Part shown: piece after piece, positions 11,501 through 20,929 of the stretch
How the letters are laid out: each line of letters begins with the position of its first letter
Position numbering within the stretch: the first letter of the stretch is position 1
Source: Anastrepha obliqua
Lineage: Eukaryota > Arthropoda > Insecta > Diptera > Tephritidae
Assembly: GCF_027943255.1 (NCBI RefSeq)
Contig: NC_072893.1
Span: 125,425,784-125,489,783, forward strand
Length of the DNA: 64,000 bases
Reading direction: 5' to 3'
Translations under genes and position numbers: made by a program
The notes under the pieces: model-generated
Told to the model about the DNA's origin: nothing
The model's database searches: none
Seen by the model: only the letters and a program-made list of their open reading frames with translations

Positions 11501-14500
11501 TTAACAAAATTTCAATATGAAAATATTCTTTGAAGTATCTATTATTACCTATTAATGCGCAAATGTGCGCTTTTTAGTATTTTCAGAGATAACGGTAAAA
11601 ACGTATGTGCGCTCTGAACAGCTTTTGTACTGTGTCTATGTTCAAATGCCCATAACGTTTTACTGAATTGACAGATTTGAGTCATTTTTGATATATTAAA
11701 AATATTTTTAAAAAATCGTTACACAGCCAATAGAAATGTTTTTTTGTTTACATTACAAAAGTAACAAAGTAGCCATGATAAATTAAAAAAATCGTTGGGA
11801 GAACGTAATTCTGATTGGGGGAAGGTTTTTTTAAATGTCTAGAATTTTGCTTCTAACAACATAGTAGGCATTAAATCAAAAATAAATTTCAGAAAATTCG
11901 AAACTTAGTTGGTCGGCTCATTGTTAAATGCAATTTAATCAAAGCTGTTTCATTATAATGGCGACATTCACGAAGAAGGAAATTTTAGATGCCAATGATG
12001 CTGAAAAAGGAAGCGGTGTAAAATATATTTTAAATAAATTACTAATTGAAGAAAATAAGGTACATTCTGAGGATCTTAAGCGTTTAGTTAAGATGGTTGC
12101 GTCTCTTATTTCTAAAAGAAAGGTTAAATACAAAAAAACCAAAAAAAAAATAATAAATCATTTACAGAGAAAAATGTCGAATGGATTAATTCACAGTTTC
12201 TCATTCCAGAATTAAGAATAAAGTCTAGTTCCGATTCTTCTTCCTTGAAACGTGGTCGCCCATGTGTTGAATTTGAAAAAATGTCAGATCGATCGAAGCG
12301 GCGGGCAATTGCAAAAATAAGCCAGCAATGTGAAAACGATCCTCTAAAAATATTATTGGCGGCACGACAAGCTGCAATAAAGTCTCAGGAGTGCGAATTA
12401 AGTTCGGTTTTGAAGAAAATCATAGAAAACCCAGAGTATTGCGTGAAAATAAAGCAATCCAGTAAAGCCACGCTTTCACTTATTGTGAAATCTCCTGAAG
12501 AAGCTCTGGCTTTTTTGATCGATAATGGGCTTTCAAAATCAGTTTATACAAATATAAGGTTAGCAACAAAATTAAGCGGAGCTGATGTTTGGCCTCCTTA
12601 CGATCGATTAAAGGAAGCTAAAGAGCAATGTAGACCTCTAAAAGAATTCATTCAAATAAATGAGAATGAAGCTAAGTGCGATCTTCAAGCGCTTTTAAAT
12701 CATACTGCCAGAAGAATTGCCGAGTTGCAGCAAGAAGTAGTACTTTTATATGCACAGAAGTCTAATTTTTGCGACATTGAAGCTGTTTTTATTTTTTCTT
12801 GGGGGTTTGATGGAACCAGTGGATTTCCATCATTCAAACAACCTTATTCTGAATCAAGTGTAGAAAAAGTTGATACAAATTTACTTGCTTGTACATGCAT
12901 TCCTTTAAGATTAGTAACGTCAAATGGGACCATTTTGTGGAACAACGCTATTTCTCAATCTGAAAAATTTTGTCGCCCAATTTCACTTAAATGGATAAAA
13001 GAAACTACTGAAATTATTAAATCACAAAAGCAAATAATGGACGAACAAATTAATAAGCTCGAGTGCTTGGAAATTGAGGTACAACATTTTCGTATACGTT
13101 TACATTTTTCTTTGCATATGACTCTAATAGATGGTAAAGTTTTAAATGCACTTACTGACACAACATCATCACAGTCATGTCCAATTTGCCACGCGACACC
13201 AAAACAATTCAATGATCTTTCCAATATTGCGACAGATGTTTTCTTACCAATTACTGGCTCCCTGCAGCATGGCATAAGTCCATTGCACGCTTGGATTAAA
13301 ATTTTGGAATGCTGTTTAAATATTTCATACAGGAAAAATATAAGAAAGTGGAGAGTCTCAAACGAAGTTGATAAAAAAGAATATTCGCGCAGAAAAGCAG
13401 AAATACAAGATATTTTGTGGAAGAAATTGGGATTGAAAGTGGACATGCCCAAGGATAGAGGTTGCGGAAACAGTAATGATGGCAATTCAGCTCGTCGGGC
13501 TTTTCAAAATTCAGAAGTCTTTGCAAATTGTTTAGAGTTGAATACAGAATTAGTAACCAACTTTTCAATAATATTAATGGCTTTATCCTGCCATCTGCCG
13601 ATAGATCCTAATAAATTCAATATACTGTGCCATCAGACTGCAAGAATTTATGTTGCGAACTACAATTGGTATTTTATGCCTGCGACGGTTCATAAAATAT
13701 TAATTCACGGCTCTGCGATTATAGAAAATAGTATTTTACCTGTAGGAATGTTTGCAGAAGAAGCTTCTGAAGCCCGCAATAAAAATTATAAGTGTTACCG
13801 TGAGCGGCACAGTCGGAAATGTAGTCGAGAAGCTACAATGCAAGATATGTTCTTGCGTTCTATGGATTCCTCAGATCCACTAATAGCGTCTCATAGCTTG
13901 AGTTCACGACTACAAAAACGAAAAAAATTGACTCTTCCATCAGCAGTAATTGCATTACTCGCATTACCAGAGGTTCCGCAAAGTGAAGAGTAACGGCCAC
14001 TCCTCAAAAGAGATAAAAAAAAGTAAATCATAAAAAAAATATAAAAATATAAAAAAATTAAAAAAAAAAAATCTTAAAAAAGGAAAAAAAATATTTTCAG
14101 TTGAAATCAATTTTATTTTCCTAAAATATCTTTAATTTTCAAATTAAGAAAAATATAAAATAAAAAAATCTTAAAAAAAAATCGTTTTAATAAAAAAAAA
14201 CCAAAAAACCGTAAAAAAAAATTTAAAAAATAAAGAAAAAAAAAAAAAAATAAAAAAAAAATTAAAAAAAATAAAAAAAAAATAAAAGTGGAGTCTTCTA
14301 AACCTGTAACCTCCTCGTTGTAGGCTCTGGAAACTGCAAATGTTCACCAAACTTTGCAGGCTAATAACAGGCTTATGAAAGTGCTGGAATTTTCAACTTA
14401 GGCGCTTGGTATAAAGATTTTTCAAATTCTGAGTCCAGATTCGAAATCAGCGACCTCGAAAACCCCTTTATGCAAATATTTGTATAAAAAATTGATTTTT

Positions 14501-16837
14501 TTTAATTTCGGCCGCCATATTAGATCCGCCATATTGAATTTTTAAATTCTGAGTCCAGATTCGAAATCAGCGACCTCGAAAACCCCTGTATGCAAATATT
14601 TGTATAAAAAAATTGATTTTTTAAAATTTCGGTCGCCATATTGGATCCGCCATATTGAATTTTTAAATCCTGAGTCCAGATTCGAAATCAGCGACCTCGA
14701 AAACCCATGTATGCAAATATTTGTATAAAAATATGGATTTTTTAAATTTTCGGTTGCCATATTGGATCCGCCATATTGAATTTCTAAAATCTGATTTCAG
14801 ATTCGACATCAGCGACCCCAAAAACATTTATATACCAAGTTTCACGAAAAAATGTTTTGATTTCGATTTATGGCCGCTTTTCCTTGATGCCAGCCCATAG
14901 TGGAATGTTTGCCTTAAGCTGGTCAATAGTCTGCGTCTTGTTGGCGTAAACCTTACTTTTTAGATAACCCCACAAAAAGAAAAGAAGTCCGGGGTGGTTA
15001 AGTCAGGTGATCTGGGGGGCCAGTCGATGTCGCCTCTTTTTGACACTAGACGTCCTGGGAATTTTGCAGAAATTCAATTGTTGCATTCGCAGTGTGGCAT
15101 GGCGCACCATCTTGTTGAAACCAGTAACCGTCTAAACCTTTCTCACGCATTTGCAGGCAGACATAATGAGCGAACATCGGTAAAAATGTGGCCCAATGAT
15201 GATTTTGGCGCAAATGCCGGCCCAAACAGTTACTTTCCGGTCATGCAATGACGTTTCATGGATCTCGTGAGGATTCTCAGTTCCCCAAATGCGGCAGTTT
15301 TGTTTATTCACGCTGCCAGAGAAGTTAAAATGTGCCCCGTCAGTCAATGCAATTTTCTTCCAAAAACCGGGTTCAATGTCAACCATTCGAGCGACTGTTT
15401 GGCCGTATTCCAAGCGACGTGAAAGGTCTGTCGGCAATATTATTTGTGTCAATTACACTTTATACGGAAACAAATTTAAATCATCTTTTAAAATGCGGCG
15501 CATTGAGGTTTCACTGACGACAAAATGTTGAGCGCGACGACAACACGACACTGTTGGCTCCTGGACAACGCTCTCCCTCACTGCTTCAACAAGTTCATTG
15601 GAACGTCTTGGTCTTTGATGAACGGCATGTTGACGATCTCCTACTGCCTCGTGCTCAAAAAAATTCGACATCAAGTGACGATAAGTATTGTTGTTCCACA
15701 AATGGAGGGACCTACAGTTTCAAGCCGACTCCGAATGGCAGATATTTTTATGAGGAGCTTTTTCATGGCAGAAATACATTCGGAGGTTTGCCATTGCCAG
15801 CTGAGGGGCGATCGCTATTAGAAAAACGTTTTCTTCATTTTGGTGTTTCAACGAGATTCGAACCTACGTTCTCCCTGAATTTCGAATGGTAGTCACGCAC
15901 CAACCCGTTCGGCTACGGCGGCCGCAATGTTATGATTAAAATTCTTGTATTTTATTTTGTTGTATATTCTTTAATTTTATTCATTTAATTTTGTCTTCTT
16001 TTTAATATTTTTTTCGGTAATTTCATTCTCTATAATACTTTTTTTATTTTAATTATTTTTATTTATTTTTCTTTAGCTTTTTATAAGTTTTTATATACAT
16101 AATTTTTTTCGTTAATTTCATATGCGTGCATATTATTTTTAAATTTTTCTATAGATATAATTTTTTTCGTTAATTTCCTGTTTGTATTATTATATAATTT
16201 ATTTTATTTTATTTTTTATTAATTTTTCTATATATAAATTTTTTCGTTAATTTTATGTTTTTATTATATTTTATTTTTTTTTTCGTTAATTTCATATACG
16301 ATCTTAATATTTAAAATTTTTTTTTTATTGTATGATTTTTTCTTATTAATTTTTTTTTAATATAAAATTGTTAGTTAACTCTATTACCTGTGATATTATT
16401 ATTTATTTTTTTTTTATTATATATATTTTTTTTATTTATCTCTGTTTTGTTATAAATTTTTTGTGCATAAATTCTTCGTTAATTTCTTCTCTGTTTTATT
16501 TTTTTATTTCATTTTTTCCATTAATTGTTTTTTATATAAATAAATTTTTTCACTAATTGCATTCACAAGAAATACTCATATTTTTTTCAACTTCTTTGCT
16601 TTGCCTCCAAAGATAATCGCCATGCAAGTGCCCAAAGTTTTCGCTGCCTGTGTTTACTACAATAATCGTCTCTTGGTCTGCGGCAATACGACAAATAAGC
16701 AGAATTGCTCATACGTCGAAGAATTTGATGAGGCGACCAAAAAATGGTGCCGAAAAAATGATATGCCCTTGGAAGGACCATTCTCGTATGTATTGGCGAC
16801 GCCAGCGTGGACCATGCAGTTGGAATCGCTCAATTGA
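5450..16837 (+). CDS. BTB-less Kelch-repeat protein, five coding exons (321 aa)
   Basis: The proposed join is 5450-5575, 9934-10223, 10294-10513, 10777-10881 and 16613-16837: 966 nt, a single open frame of 321 codons plus TGA. The product starts MGSSCSRNKE, where Gly2 and Ser6 fit an N-myristoylation signal and Cys5 a palmitoylation site, so membrane anchoring is likely. Kelch blades follow from about residue 32 to the end. The clearest are LYLIGADSDDNRKVYIWDP, GYLYLAGG..VERYNPRRRCW, GVYIYAIGG..VERYDTRINKW and NRLLVCGN..VEEFDEATKKW. The diglycine is lost in several blades, suggesting fast divergence. No BTB or BACK domain is visible upstream in this window. Kelch propellers bind protein partners; the partner here is unknown. 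The best alternative is that exons 2-5 belong to a longer BTB-Kelch gene starting left of the window and exon 1 is spurious. Confidence 0.75.
5904..7488 (-). mobile_element. Tc1-like transposon with IR/DR ends
   Basis: The element is bounded by TA duplications at 5902-5903 and 7489-7490, with termini GAAAAAGTCTGCGTTCACC facing each other. A second, inner copy of the same motif lies about 200 bp inside each end (6102-6120 and 7277-7296), giving four transposase-binding-like repeats. This inverted-repeat/direct-repeat layout is known from Tc1-family elements. The element sits in intron 1 of the Kelch gene, antisense to it, and encodes a broken transposase. Confidence 0.85.
6167..7146 (-). pseudogene. 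Tc1-family DD34E transposase, inactivated
   Basis: Read on the minus strand, the start is MDQRRK at 7146, then a TAA at codon 7. The paired helix-turn-helix follows (SYREIAKIVGRQYSSVQRVI; RSRRPKKLTEREERN), then an in-frame TAA after LTAS near 6886. The catalytic core is next: FSDESKF (first D), QQDKDPKHT (second D), and NPIEHLWDVLEKN (E). Frameshifts lie between MIWE..FIES and the second D, and again before the C-terminal KRRGYPTSY. All three catalytic residues survive in the DNA, but at least two stops and two frameshifts prevent expression. Confidence 0.85.
7489..8594. other. Intron 1 sequence, no gene
   Basis: From 7500 to 7740 a 74-codon open frame on the minus strand has no recognised family. 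The remainder to the SINE is unremarkable intronic DNA. Confidence 0.4.
8595..8880 (-). mobile_element. tRNA-derived SINE, copy with tRNA-like head
   Basis: On the minus strand the copy starts near TAGCCGAACTAGTTGG (A-box-like), has a B box AGGTTCGAAT, and continues into the TAGCGGTCG.. and TTTTTCATGGC-type body. It is one of the more complete 5' ends here. It lies in intron 1 of the Kelch gene, antisense to it. The 3' CGCGCCAATTA tail is lost or diverged. Confidence 0.8.
9045..9535 (+). mobile_element. Non-LTR retrotransposon 3' fragment
   Basis: Frames on the + strand give the end of a LINE ORF2: LLNRETGRDAGYDFSCYRSC followed by DEEEETVSDLVCYCLALCRNRL. This is the Cys/His-containing tail that follows the RNase H domain in I/Jockey/Loa-type elements. 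The 3' end is TTTAATCTAACCTAAG, like other LINE ends in the window. The reading is interrupted, so it is a dead 5'-truncated copy in intron 1. Confidence 0.65.
9934..10223 (+). CDS. Kelch gene exon 2 (residues 43-138 plus 2 nt)
   Basis: The acceptor is a good polypyrimidine tract, CCCCTCTGCTCTTTACAG, and the donor is AT|GTAAGTTTG. The exon encodes the W-ending strand KEDW, a divergent blade, and LYLIGADSDDNRKVY. It leaves a two-base split codon completed by C at 10294, giving Ile in VYIWDPEND. Confidence 0.85.
10294..10513 (+). CDS. Kelch gene exon 3 (residues 139-212)
   Basis: A 70-bp intron (10224-10293) ends CACTTTTTAG. The exon contains the best-preserved Kelch blade, with EGYLYLAGG, then AVERYNPRRRCWEQC and LQQARGVPG. 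It ends in phase 0 at GGG|GTAAGC. Confidence 0.88.
10777..10881 (+). CDS. Kelch gene exon 4 (residues 213-247)
   Basis: A 263-bp intron ends TTCCTCACAG. The 35-codon exon, phase 0 on both sides, encodes ASAGVYIYAIGGD..MVERYDTRINKWTQ, a canonical half blade with Gly-Gly and the Tyr/Trp pair. The donor is CAG|GTTGGT. Confidence 0.87.
11958..13993 (+). pseudogene. Transib (RAG1-like core) transposase, one frameshift
   Basis: The N-terminal part opens at ATG 11928 or 11958 (MATFTKKEILDANDAEKGSG). It shifts frame by one base in an A10 run at 12131-12140, after which one frame stays open to TAA 13991-13993; about 675 residues in total. Family blocks in the long frame are GFDGTSGFPSFKQ (first catalytic D, codon at 12809), RPISLKWIKET, HMTLIDGKVLNALTDT (second D, 13130), the CPICHATPKQ zinc-type Cys pair, LQHGISPLHAWIKI, and EEASEARNKNYKCYRERHSR (carrying the catalytic Glu). 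RAG1 shares this core. One homopolymer indel is the only visible lesion, so recent activity, assembly error or frameshifting are all possible. Confidence 0.9.
14424..14830. repeat. 120-bp tandem array inside Transib 3' region
   Basis: Units start AAATTCTGAGTCCAGATTCG at about 14424, 14544, 14666 and a degenerate 14787, spacing 120-122 bp. Each contains GCAAATATTTGTATAAAAA and two CGCCATATT motifs. The fourth is partial and more diverged, next to the right terminal repeat. Confidence 0.85.
14903..15701 (-). pseudogene. Tc1/mariner-superfamily transposase interrupted by Transib
   Basis: The minus strand encodes, in broken frames, PRRSNELVEAVRESVVQEPTVS, SETSMRRILKDDLNLFPYKV, LPTDLSRRLEYGQTVARMVD, FWKKIALTDGAHFNFSGSV, NKQNCRIWGTENPHEIHE, KVTVWAGICAKIIIGPHFY and, at the left edge, VYANKTQTIDQLKANI. 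The order fits an IS630/Tc1/mariner-superfamily transposase often annotated with a DUF4817-type N-terminus. The first catalytic block reads TDGAHF instead of the expected TDEAHF. The frame runs into the Transib right end, so Transib inserted into this older element. A related remnant is at 46920-47446/50721-50905. Confidence 0.8.
15686..15925 (-). mobile_element. tRNA-derived SINE with A and B boxes
   Basis: This is the cleanest head among the copies. On the minus strand it reads GTAGCCGAACGGGTTGGTGC (A-box TAGCCGAACGG), CCATTCGAAATTCAGGGAG and AGGTTCGAATCTC (B box). The ATAGCGATCGCCCCTC and AAAAAGCTCCTCATAAAAAT body follows. It ends by truncation against the transposase remnant. It is in Kelch intron 4, antisense. 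Confidence 0.88.
15940..16605. repeat. T-rich degenerate repeats before terminal exon
   Basis: A strongly T-rich tract in which TTTTTTCGTTAATTTC-like segments recur about seven times at irregular 50-100 bp spacing. It grades into the polypyrimidine tract of the exon 5 acceptor. No open frame of interest. Confidence 0.65.
16613..16837 (+). CDS. Kelch gene terminal exon 5 (residues 248-321)
   Basis: The acceptor CTTTGCCTCCAAAG follows a long T-rich tract. The exon begins IIAMQVPKVFAACVYYNNR, the start of a blade, continues with a degenerate second half ending KKWCRKNDMP, and stops at TGA 16835-16837. The 5731-bp intron before it carries the Transib and SINE insertions. Confidence 0.85.
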   Translation: MIAMQVPKVFAACVYYNNRLLVCGNTTNKQNCSYVEEFDEATKKWCRKNDMPLEGPFSYVLATPAWTMQLESLN

Positions 16838-16972
16838 GAAAACGAAAAATAATAAAAAAATTAAGTTAGGAATGGAGGTGAGCAATTTTAGGGCACCGCT
16901 TAACAAATTTAATAGGCCACAAATTATGTGCCTAATCAAAAATAGTAACACTGGTGCAATATTTTAAGTGAA

Positions 16973-16978
16973 AATAAA
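16973..16978 (+). promoter_or_regulatory. Candidate polyadenylation signal of the Kelch gene
   Basis: AATAAA lies 136 nt after the TGA of exon 5, a normal 3'-UTR length for a fly gene. Other AATAAA motifs follow downstream in this AT-rich DNA, so the assignment is tentative. Confidence 0.45.
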
Positions 16979-18581
16979 TGATAGTGAGTAAAGCAGAAAA
17001 AATATATAATTTTTCATATTATTGTTTAATTTTTTCTAAAAAAATATTTTCGAAAATTAACTAAAAAAACTGTAATGGCCTGTGTGATGATGCAAAAAGA
17101 TTTTACGATTCCAGTTAATAATAGAAAAGTATTTGAAACAAAATTGAATTGATGTTAAAGCAATGTGAATATTTATTTAAAAAATTTCAAAACGCAAGGA
17201 TCAGATCAAGGTGATAAAAATGTATATGAAACATAAAATATAAAAAAGGTATACCAAAACTATTTAGAAAATAAGTAATCAAATTAGTATTATTTACGAT
17301 ACATATATATATTTTTTTTATTAAAAATATGTAAAAAAATATGTAAAAACTGTATGTATAAAATAAATTTTATTTTACAATATTTCAATATTAATCAATG
17401 CGTTTTACTGAAAAAAGCTAAAATAAAACACTTTTTTTAATAAAAATAAATTATAACCCACTAAAATTTAATCTCGCGCTACTTGGATTTTAAGCTACAA
17501 AAATGCCACGTTGCACAATTTGTTTTTCTTGTTGTTGTTATTATTATTATTCGGTGCTATTATTCACCACATCGCTTGAATTTTTGCAAATTTTCGATTT
17601 CAAAATATTCCATAAAAAATTAAATCAGCTCAATGAACGCATGAACACTTCCAATGGCCAGCGATAACAATAATAAAAATAAAAATAACAACAAAATAAA
17701 GAAGTAAAGAAATAAAAGCTGCATTTGAAGCGCCAAAATGCCACAATGCAAAGCAGCATAGTGAATACGTACAATAACAACAATGCAGGCACACATTCAT
17801 GAATTTTTGAAAGGGCACACGAAAGCGCAGCTAGTGGCCGAATATTTTAAATTAATAAAAAAGAAACTTATGAAAGACGGCAACAACAACAACCGAAGAG
17901 TTTACGGGCAAATTTAAATAAAGCTACCAAATAAATATATAGAAAAAATCTAGTTGTTGGAAACAAAAATTTGTTATTTTTTTATCAGAAATACTTTTCT
18001 AAAATTATCTTCCTTAAATTTATCTATTTATTTCGCTTGAATTTAATTTTCATCGAATTTAAAATAAATTTTTTTTTGCACTTTTTTATCTTTTATAACA
18101 AAATTTTCTAAATTTTATTTTCATCGAATTTCGAATTAATATTTTTTAGTTTCAATTTTTTTATCTTTTATACCAAAATTTTCCCACTTTTAATTTGGAA
18201 AATTTGTATTACAAAAAGTACTAGGTGAACGCAGCTACTGGAAATCGAAAGAATTGCATTTGGAGAGATTTTGGTGCCTAAGGGTAAGAGGCATTTTCTA
18301 ATGAAAACATTTTAATGAAACGCAGCCGCTATTTTTTACCAGGAAATTTGTTTTTAGCACCTGCACTATTTTCTCTTTATCTTTCTCTAAATCTTTGCAT
18401 ACTTTGTCTAAGTTTACATACTCGTGACTCTCAGTCTCTTTCAAAATTAGTACGCAAACTAGTTACAAAACCCTTTCTTTATATGTGATACTGCGCTGAA
18501 ATAAATTGAGTGTTAATTAAAAATTATTAAAACTATTTTTATTTTTTGAGCTCAATGTCGGTTTGACATTAAAACTACAAA
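16979..18581. other. AT-rich intergenic, no gene seen
   Basis: Very AT-rich single-copy-looking DNA with short simple repeats. The open frames are short and low-complexity, and no element ends were recognised. Confidence 0.5.
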
Positions 18582-18815
18582 TTAAGGGGTTACATACTTC
18601 TAGAATTTTCAAAAAATCGATTTTTTTTTTACAAATTATTATTCTTTAAAGTTTTAGGCGTCTTCCTGTGGATTTTCACGTGATTTTTTTATATTAATTT
18701 TTTGAAGAAACATTAAAATATATATTTTATAAAGTTTAAGTGCTAATAAACAATGTATACATTTTTTTATATTCATTTTTATTGTTATCCCGTATGAACG
18801 TATGTAACCCTTTAA
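18582..18815. mobile_element. Candidate MITE with TTAA flanks
   Basis: The inverted ends GGGGTTACATAC (left) and GTATGTAACCCT (right), 11 of 12 matching, are flanked by TTAA at 18582-18585 and 18812-18815. The interior is 226 bp, non-coding and T-rich. TTAA duplications are typical of piggyBac-type elements, so a piggyBac-like MITE is inferred. Confidence 0.55.
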
Positions 18816-19324
18816 GTCATTAATGAAGGCTCCATCAAAAGAAGCGCCTCGATGTTGTTTTAAAACAAAATATGCACAAATTTTAATTATTTCAGGTCTC
18901 GCTGTTTTAATTTAAAACACAGCTCTTAAAAATTATACGAGTATATGAAAAATAAAATCCCTTAAATGTCCACCATGGGCACATCGTGAAATCCACCAAA
19001 CAGTCGATTCATGAATGCTGAGAATTGCCTCATTATTAAGAGCGTCGATATATCGATGTTGAAGTCTGCTCAGACACACTTTGCGCTACAGCGGCAATAT
19101 TCTCAAGCAAACGTCCAGTTTTTGGTCTGCTAGTCCTCTGCCAGTTTTCTATCCTCGACAGCATAATTTTTAAATTTGAAAGTTTTTCACCAACCTATGA
19201 ATTGCCGACTCATTCGGATGATTATTTCCAACAAAAAAATCACGAATCTTGCGATATGTTGATTTTTTCAGGTTTGTTTATTTTTTATGCTGAAATAAAA
19301 GGGTGACCACCGCCCCAAAATGGG
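18816..19324. other. No gene; possible transposon debris
   Basis: The stretch 18960-19270 contains short coding-like words on the minus strand that might be a decayed transposase N-terminus, but I could not assign a family. Confidence 0.3.
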
Positions 19325-19512
19325 TTAGTGATAGAAAAAATGTTTACTAATAGCAATCCTCCCTGGCTCCTTGGCAGGCATAGGCAAACCTCCGGAGCAT
19401 TTTTGCCATGGAAAAGCTTCTCATTAAAAACCATCAGCCGTTCAGAGACACTCGTGGAAAACAACAAGAAGCACTCCACAAATAAGAGGTCGAAATAAGA
19501 TCGATCTCCTTG
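19325..19512 (+). mobile_element. tRNA-derived SINE, internal fragment
   Basis: On the + strand the SINE body is present: CTAATAGCAATCCTCCCTGG, CCTTGGCAGGCATAGGCAAA, CCTCCGGAG, TGCCATGGAAAAGCTTCTCA and CCACAAATAAGAGG. Neither the tRNA head nor the 3' tail is preserved. Confidence 0.75.
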
Positions 19513-19919
19513 ACCATGCACCTAAAAAAAAGTGTAAGTGACAATTATTTTTTTATTTTTATATATATAAGGGTCTTCACAGTAATGGATAGTTAATAGC
19601 TCGTTCCGACGACAGTCGGTTCTACGTACGGCACGTATTTATAAATATTTAGACATTCAACGTATATGCATGGGGAATTTTTATGCTGCTACAACAGCAA
19701 TAAATGCAAAATCTACATAATTTATAACTCACTAAAAACAGAATTGAACGTTATTTATTGTCTTGTAATATTTTATATTTTTAAATTTAAAAGCTATTGA
19801 AAATGAAAAAAGGGCACAAATTTAAATTTTTCTCTACTTATTTTTCTCTTAGTGTTTCTTGCACGCAGTGCATTTAATGTTTTCGTATTTTTTTATATTT
19901 TTTTTTAATCTTCAGGTCT

Positions 19920-20170
19920 GCTATAGCCAGAGCAAATTATTAAAAAATAGCGACGGCAAAAAACTCACTTGGATTTCAGGTCATACAGCCATAAAAGGAA
20001 ACAATCTAGTGGACGAACGGGATAAACTCGTTGCAAAAGAACTTTTGACTATATTTCGATCAAAGGCTTATACAAATTTATATCTCACAGACACTAAAAT
20101 GCACAAATGGTCGCTTGGAGATCCCTTTCGTTTAAAATATCTTGAGATGAAAAGTGTGAGAACTTCGTAA
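19920..20170 (+). mobile_element. LINE RNase H domain fragment
   Basis: The frame encodes KLTWISGHTAIKGNNLVDER, the RNase H motif normally WIPGHSGIEGNERADELA, then DKLVAKELL and a C-terminal extension ending RTS. It is a short fragment of an I/Jockey/Loa-type LINE. The ATG region upstream is low-complexity T-rich sequence rather than part of the protein. Confidence 0.65.
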
Positions 20171-20399
20171 AGTTCTCGCCGGAATAAGAAAGTGAATATG
20201 TCCAATGTGACCTTGAATTAAATTAAACAAAAAGGAAAGCCATAAAATCTACCTTCTGCACTCGAGCAATTTTAATCCAATTAATAACAAGCGGGACCTT
20301 AAAAATGGAATTGAGACAGAAACTTTTAAAAATTTCAGGGCATATTTAAGAAACATTTTTTGTGCCCGTTCTATTCTTGTGATGGCAAATTGTTGATCG

Positions 20400-20660
20400 A
20401 ACAACCTAGATCAAACAAAGGCGGTAAGCAGTAATTTCTTCGTGTAGGGGTCTGAGAAGTCTGAACTGCTATGCCTAACAAAGCCCAAGATCGAGTATGA
20501 TTTTGAGGCAATATAATTGATATGACTTGAGAATGAAAAATTAGAACAAAAAATTACTCCAAGGTCTTTGATATAATCCATAGATTGGAGGACATTATGA
20601 GAGATATAATTGTAGAATATCACGAGATTTAGAGTAAGAGACTTGAAACGAGTTCATTAA
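20400..20660 (-). mobile_element. Jockey-type reverse transcriptase fragment
   Basis: The minus strand reads VLQSMDYIKDLGVIFCSNFS, FSSHINYIASKSYSILGFV and SSDFSDPYTKKLLLTAFV. This is the thumb-side region just after the YxDD block in Jockey-clade LINEs. Catalytic parts are absent. It probably belongs to the same family as the RT pieces at 32-33 kb. Confidence 0.7.
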
Positions 20661-20683
20661 GGTCAGACTGAAACCTAAGGCCA

Positions 20684-20718
20684 TCTTCCAATAGGGTGAC
20701 TAATTTTGCGCCACCTTG
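20684..20718. repeat. Terminal-repeat fragment of the 42.8-kb MITE family
   Basis: The stretch reads AATAGGGTGACTAATTTTGC then GCCACCTTG, followed by TA. It matches, inverted, the left end of the MITE at 42775. No matching second end was found, so this is an orphan terminus. Confidence 0.5.
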
Positions 20719-20929
20719 TATATGTACCCAAATACTCAGAATGATAAGAAAAATGCATTTTCATGTTTATTCGGTTTGTCGCAGGATGATTTAAACAAAT
20801 ATTAATATATTTCACGGAAACTTGGTTCGAATGTGTATTGTTTTTTTTTTCAGTTTGGTGTTGAAACCGGGTTCGAACCAAATTTAACACTTTTTAATTT
20901 GTATAATTTTGAAAATATATGCGACGTAA

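Larger units (their letters stand above)
11098..14902 (+). mobile_element. Transib DNA transposon, nearly complete
   Basis: The 3805-bp element ends in inverted repeats CACTATGGGCTGGCATCAAG (left) and its complement (right). The CACTATG start resembles the V(D)J recombination-signal heptamer, as is usual for Transib. Flanking 5-bp sequences TAATG (11093-11097) and GAATG (14903-14907) fit the 5-bp target duplication of this superfamily with one mismatch. The layout is about 830 bp of 5' leader, the transposase, a very A-rich stretch (14030-14290), and a 120-bp tandem array. It lies in Kelch intron 4, sense to the gene. Confidence 0.9.

Noticed and set aside
12123..12167. GT..AG intron between the two Transib frames
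   Set aside because: It is 45 bp, a multiple of three, so removing it does not join the two frames; a homopolymer indel explains the shift.
12955..13485. 176-codon antisense frame within Transib
   Set aside because: It is a shadow of the well-supported transposase frame.
15840..15925. Genuine tRNA gene
   Set aside because: A and B boxes are present but the sequence cannot be completed to a cloverleaf and is joined to the SINE body.
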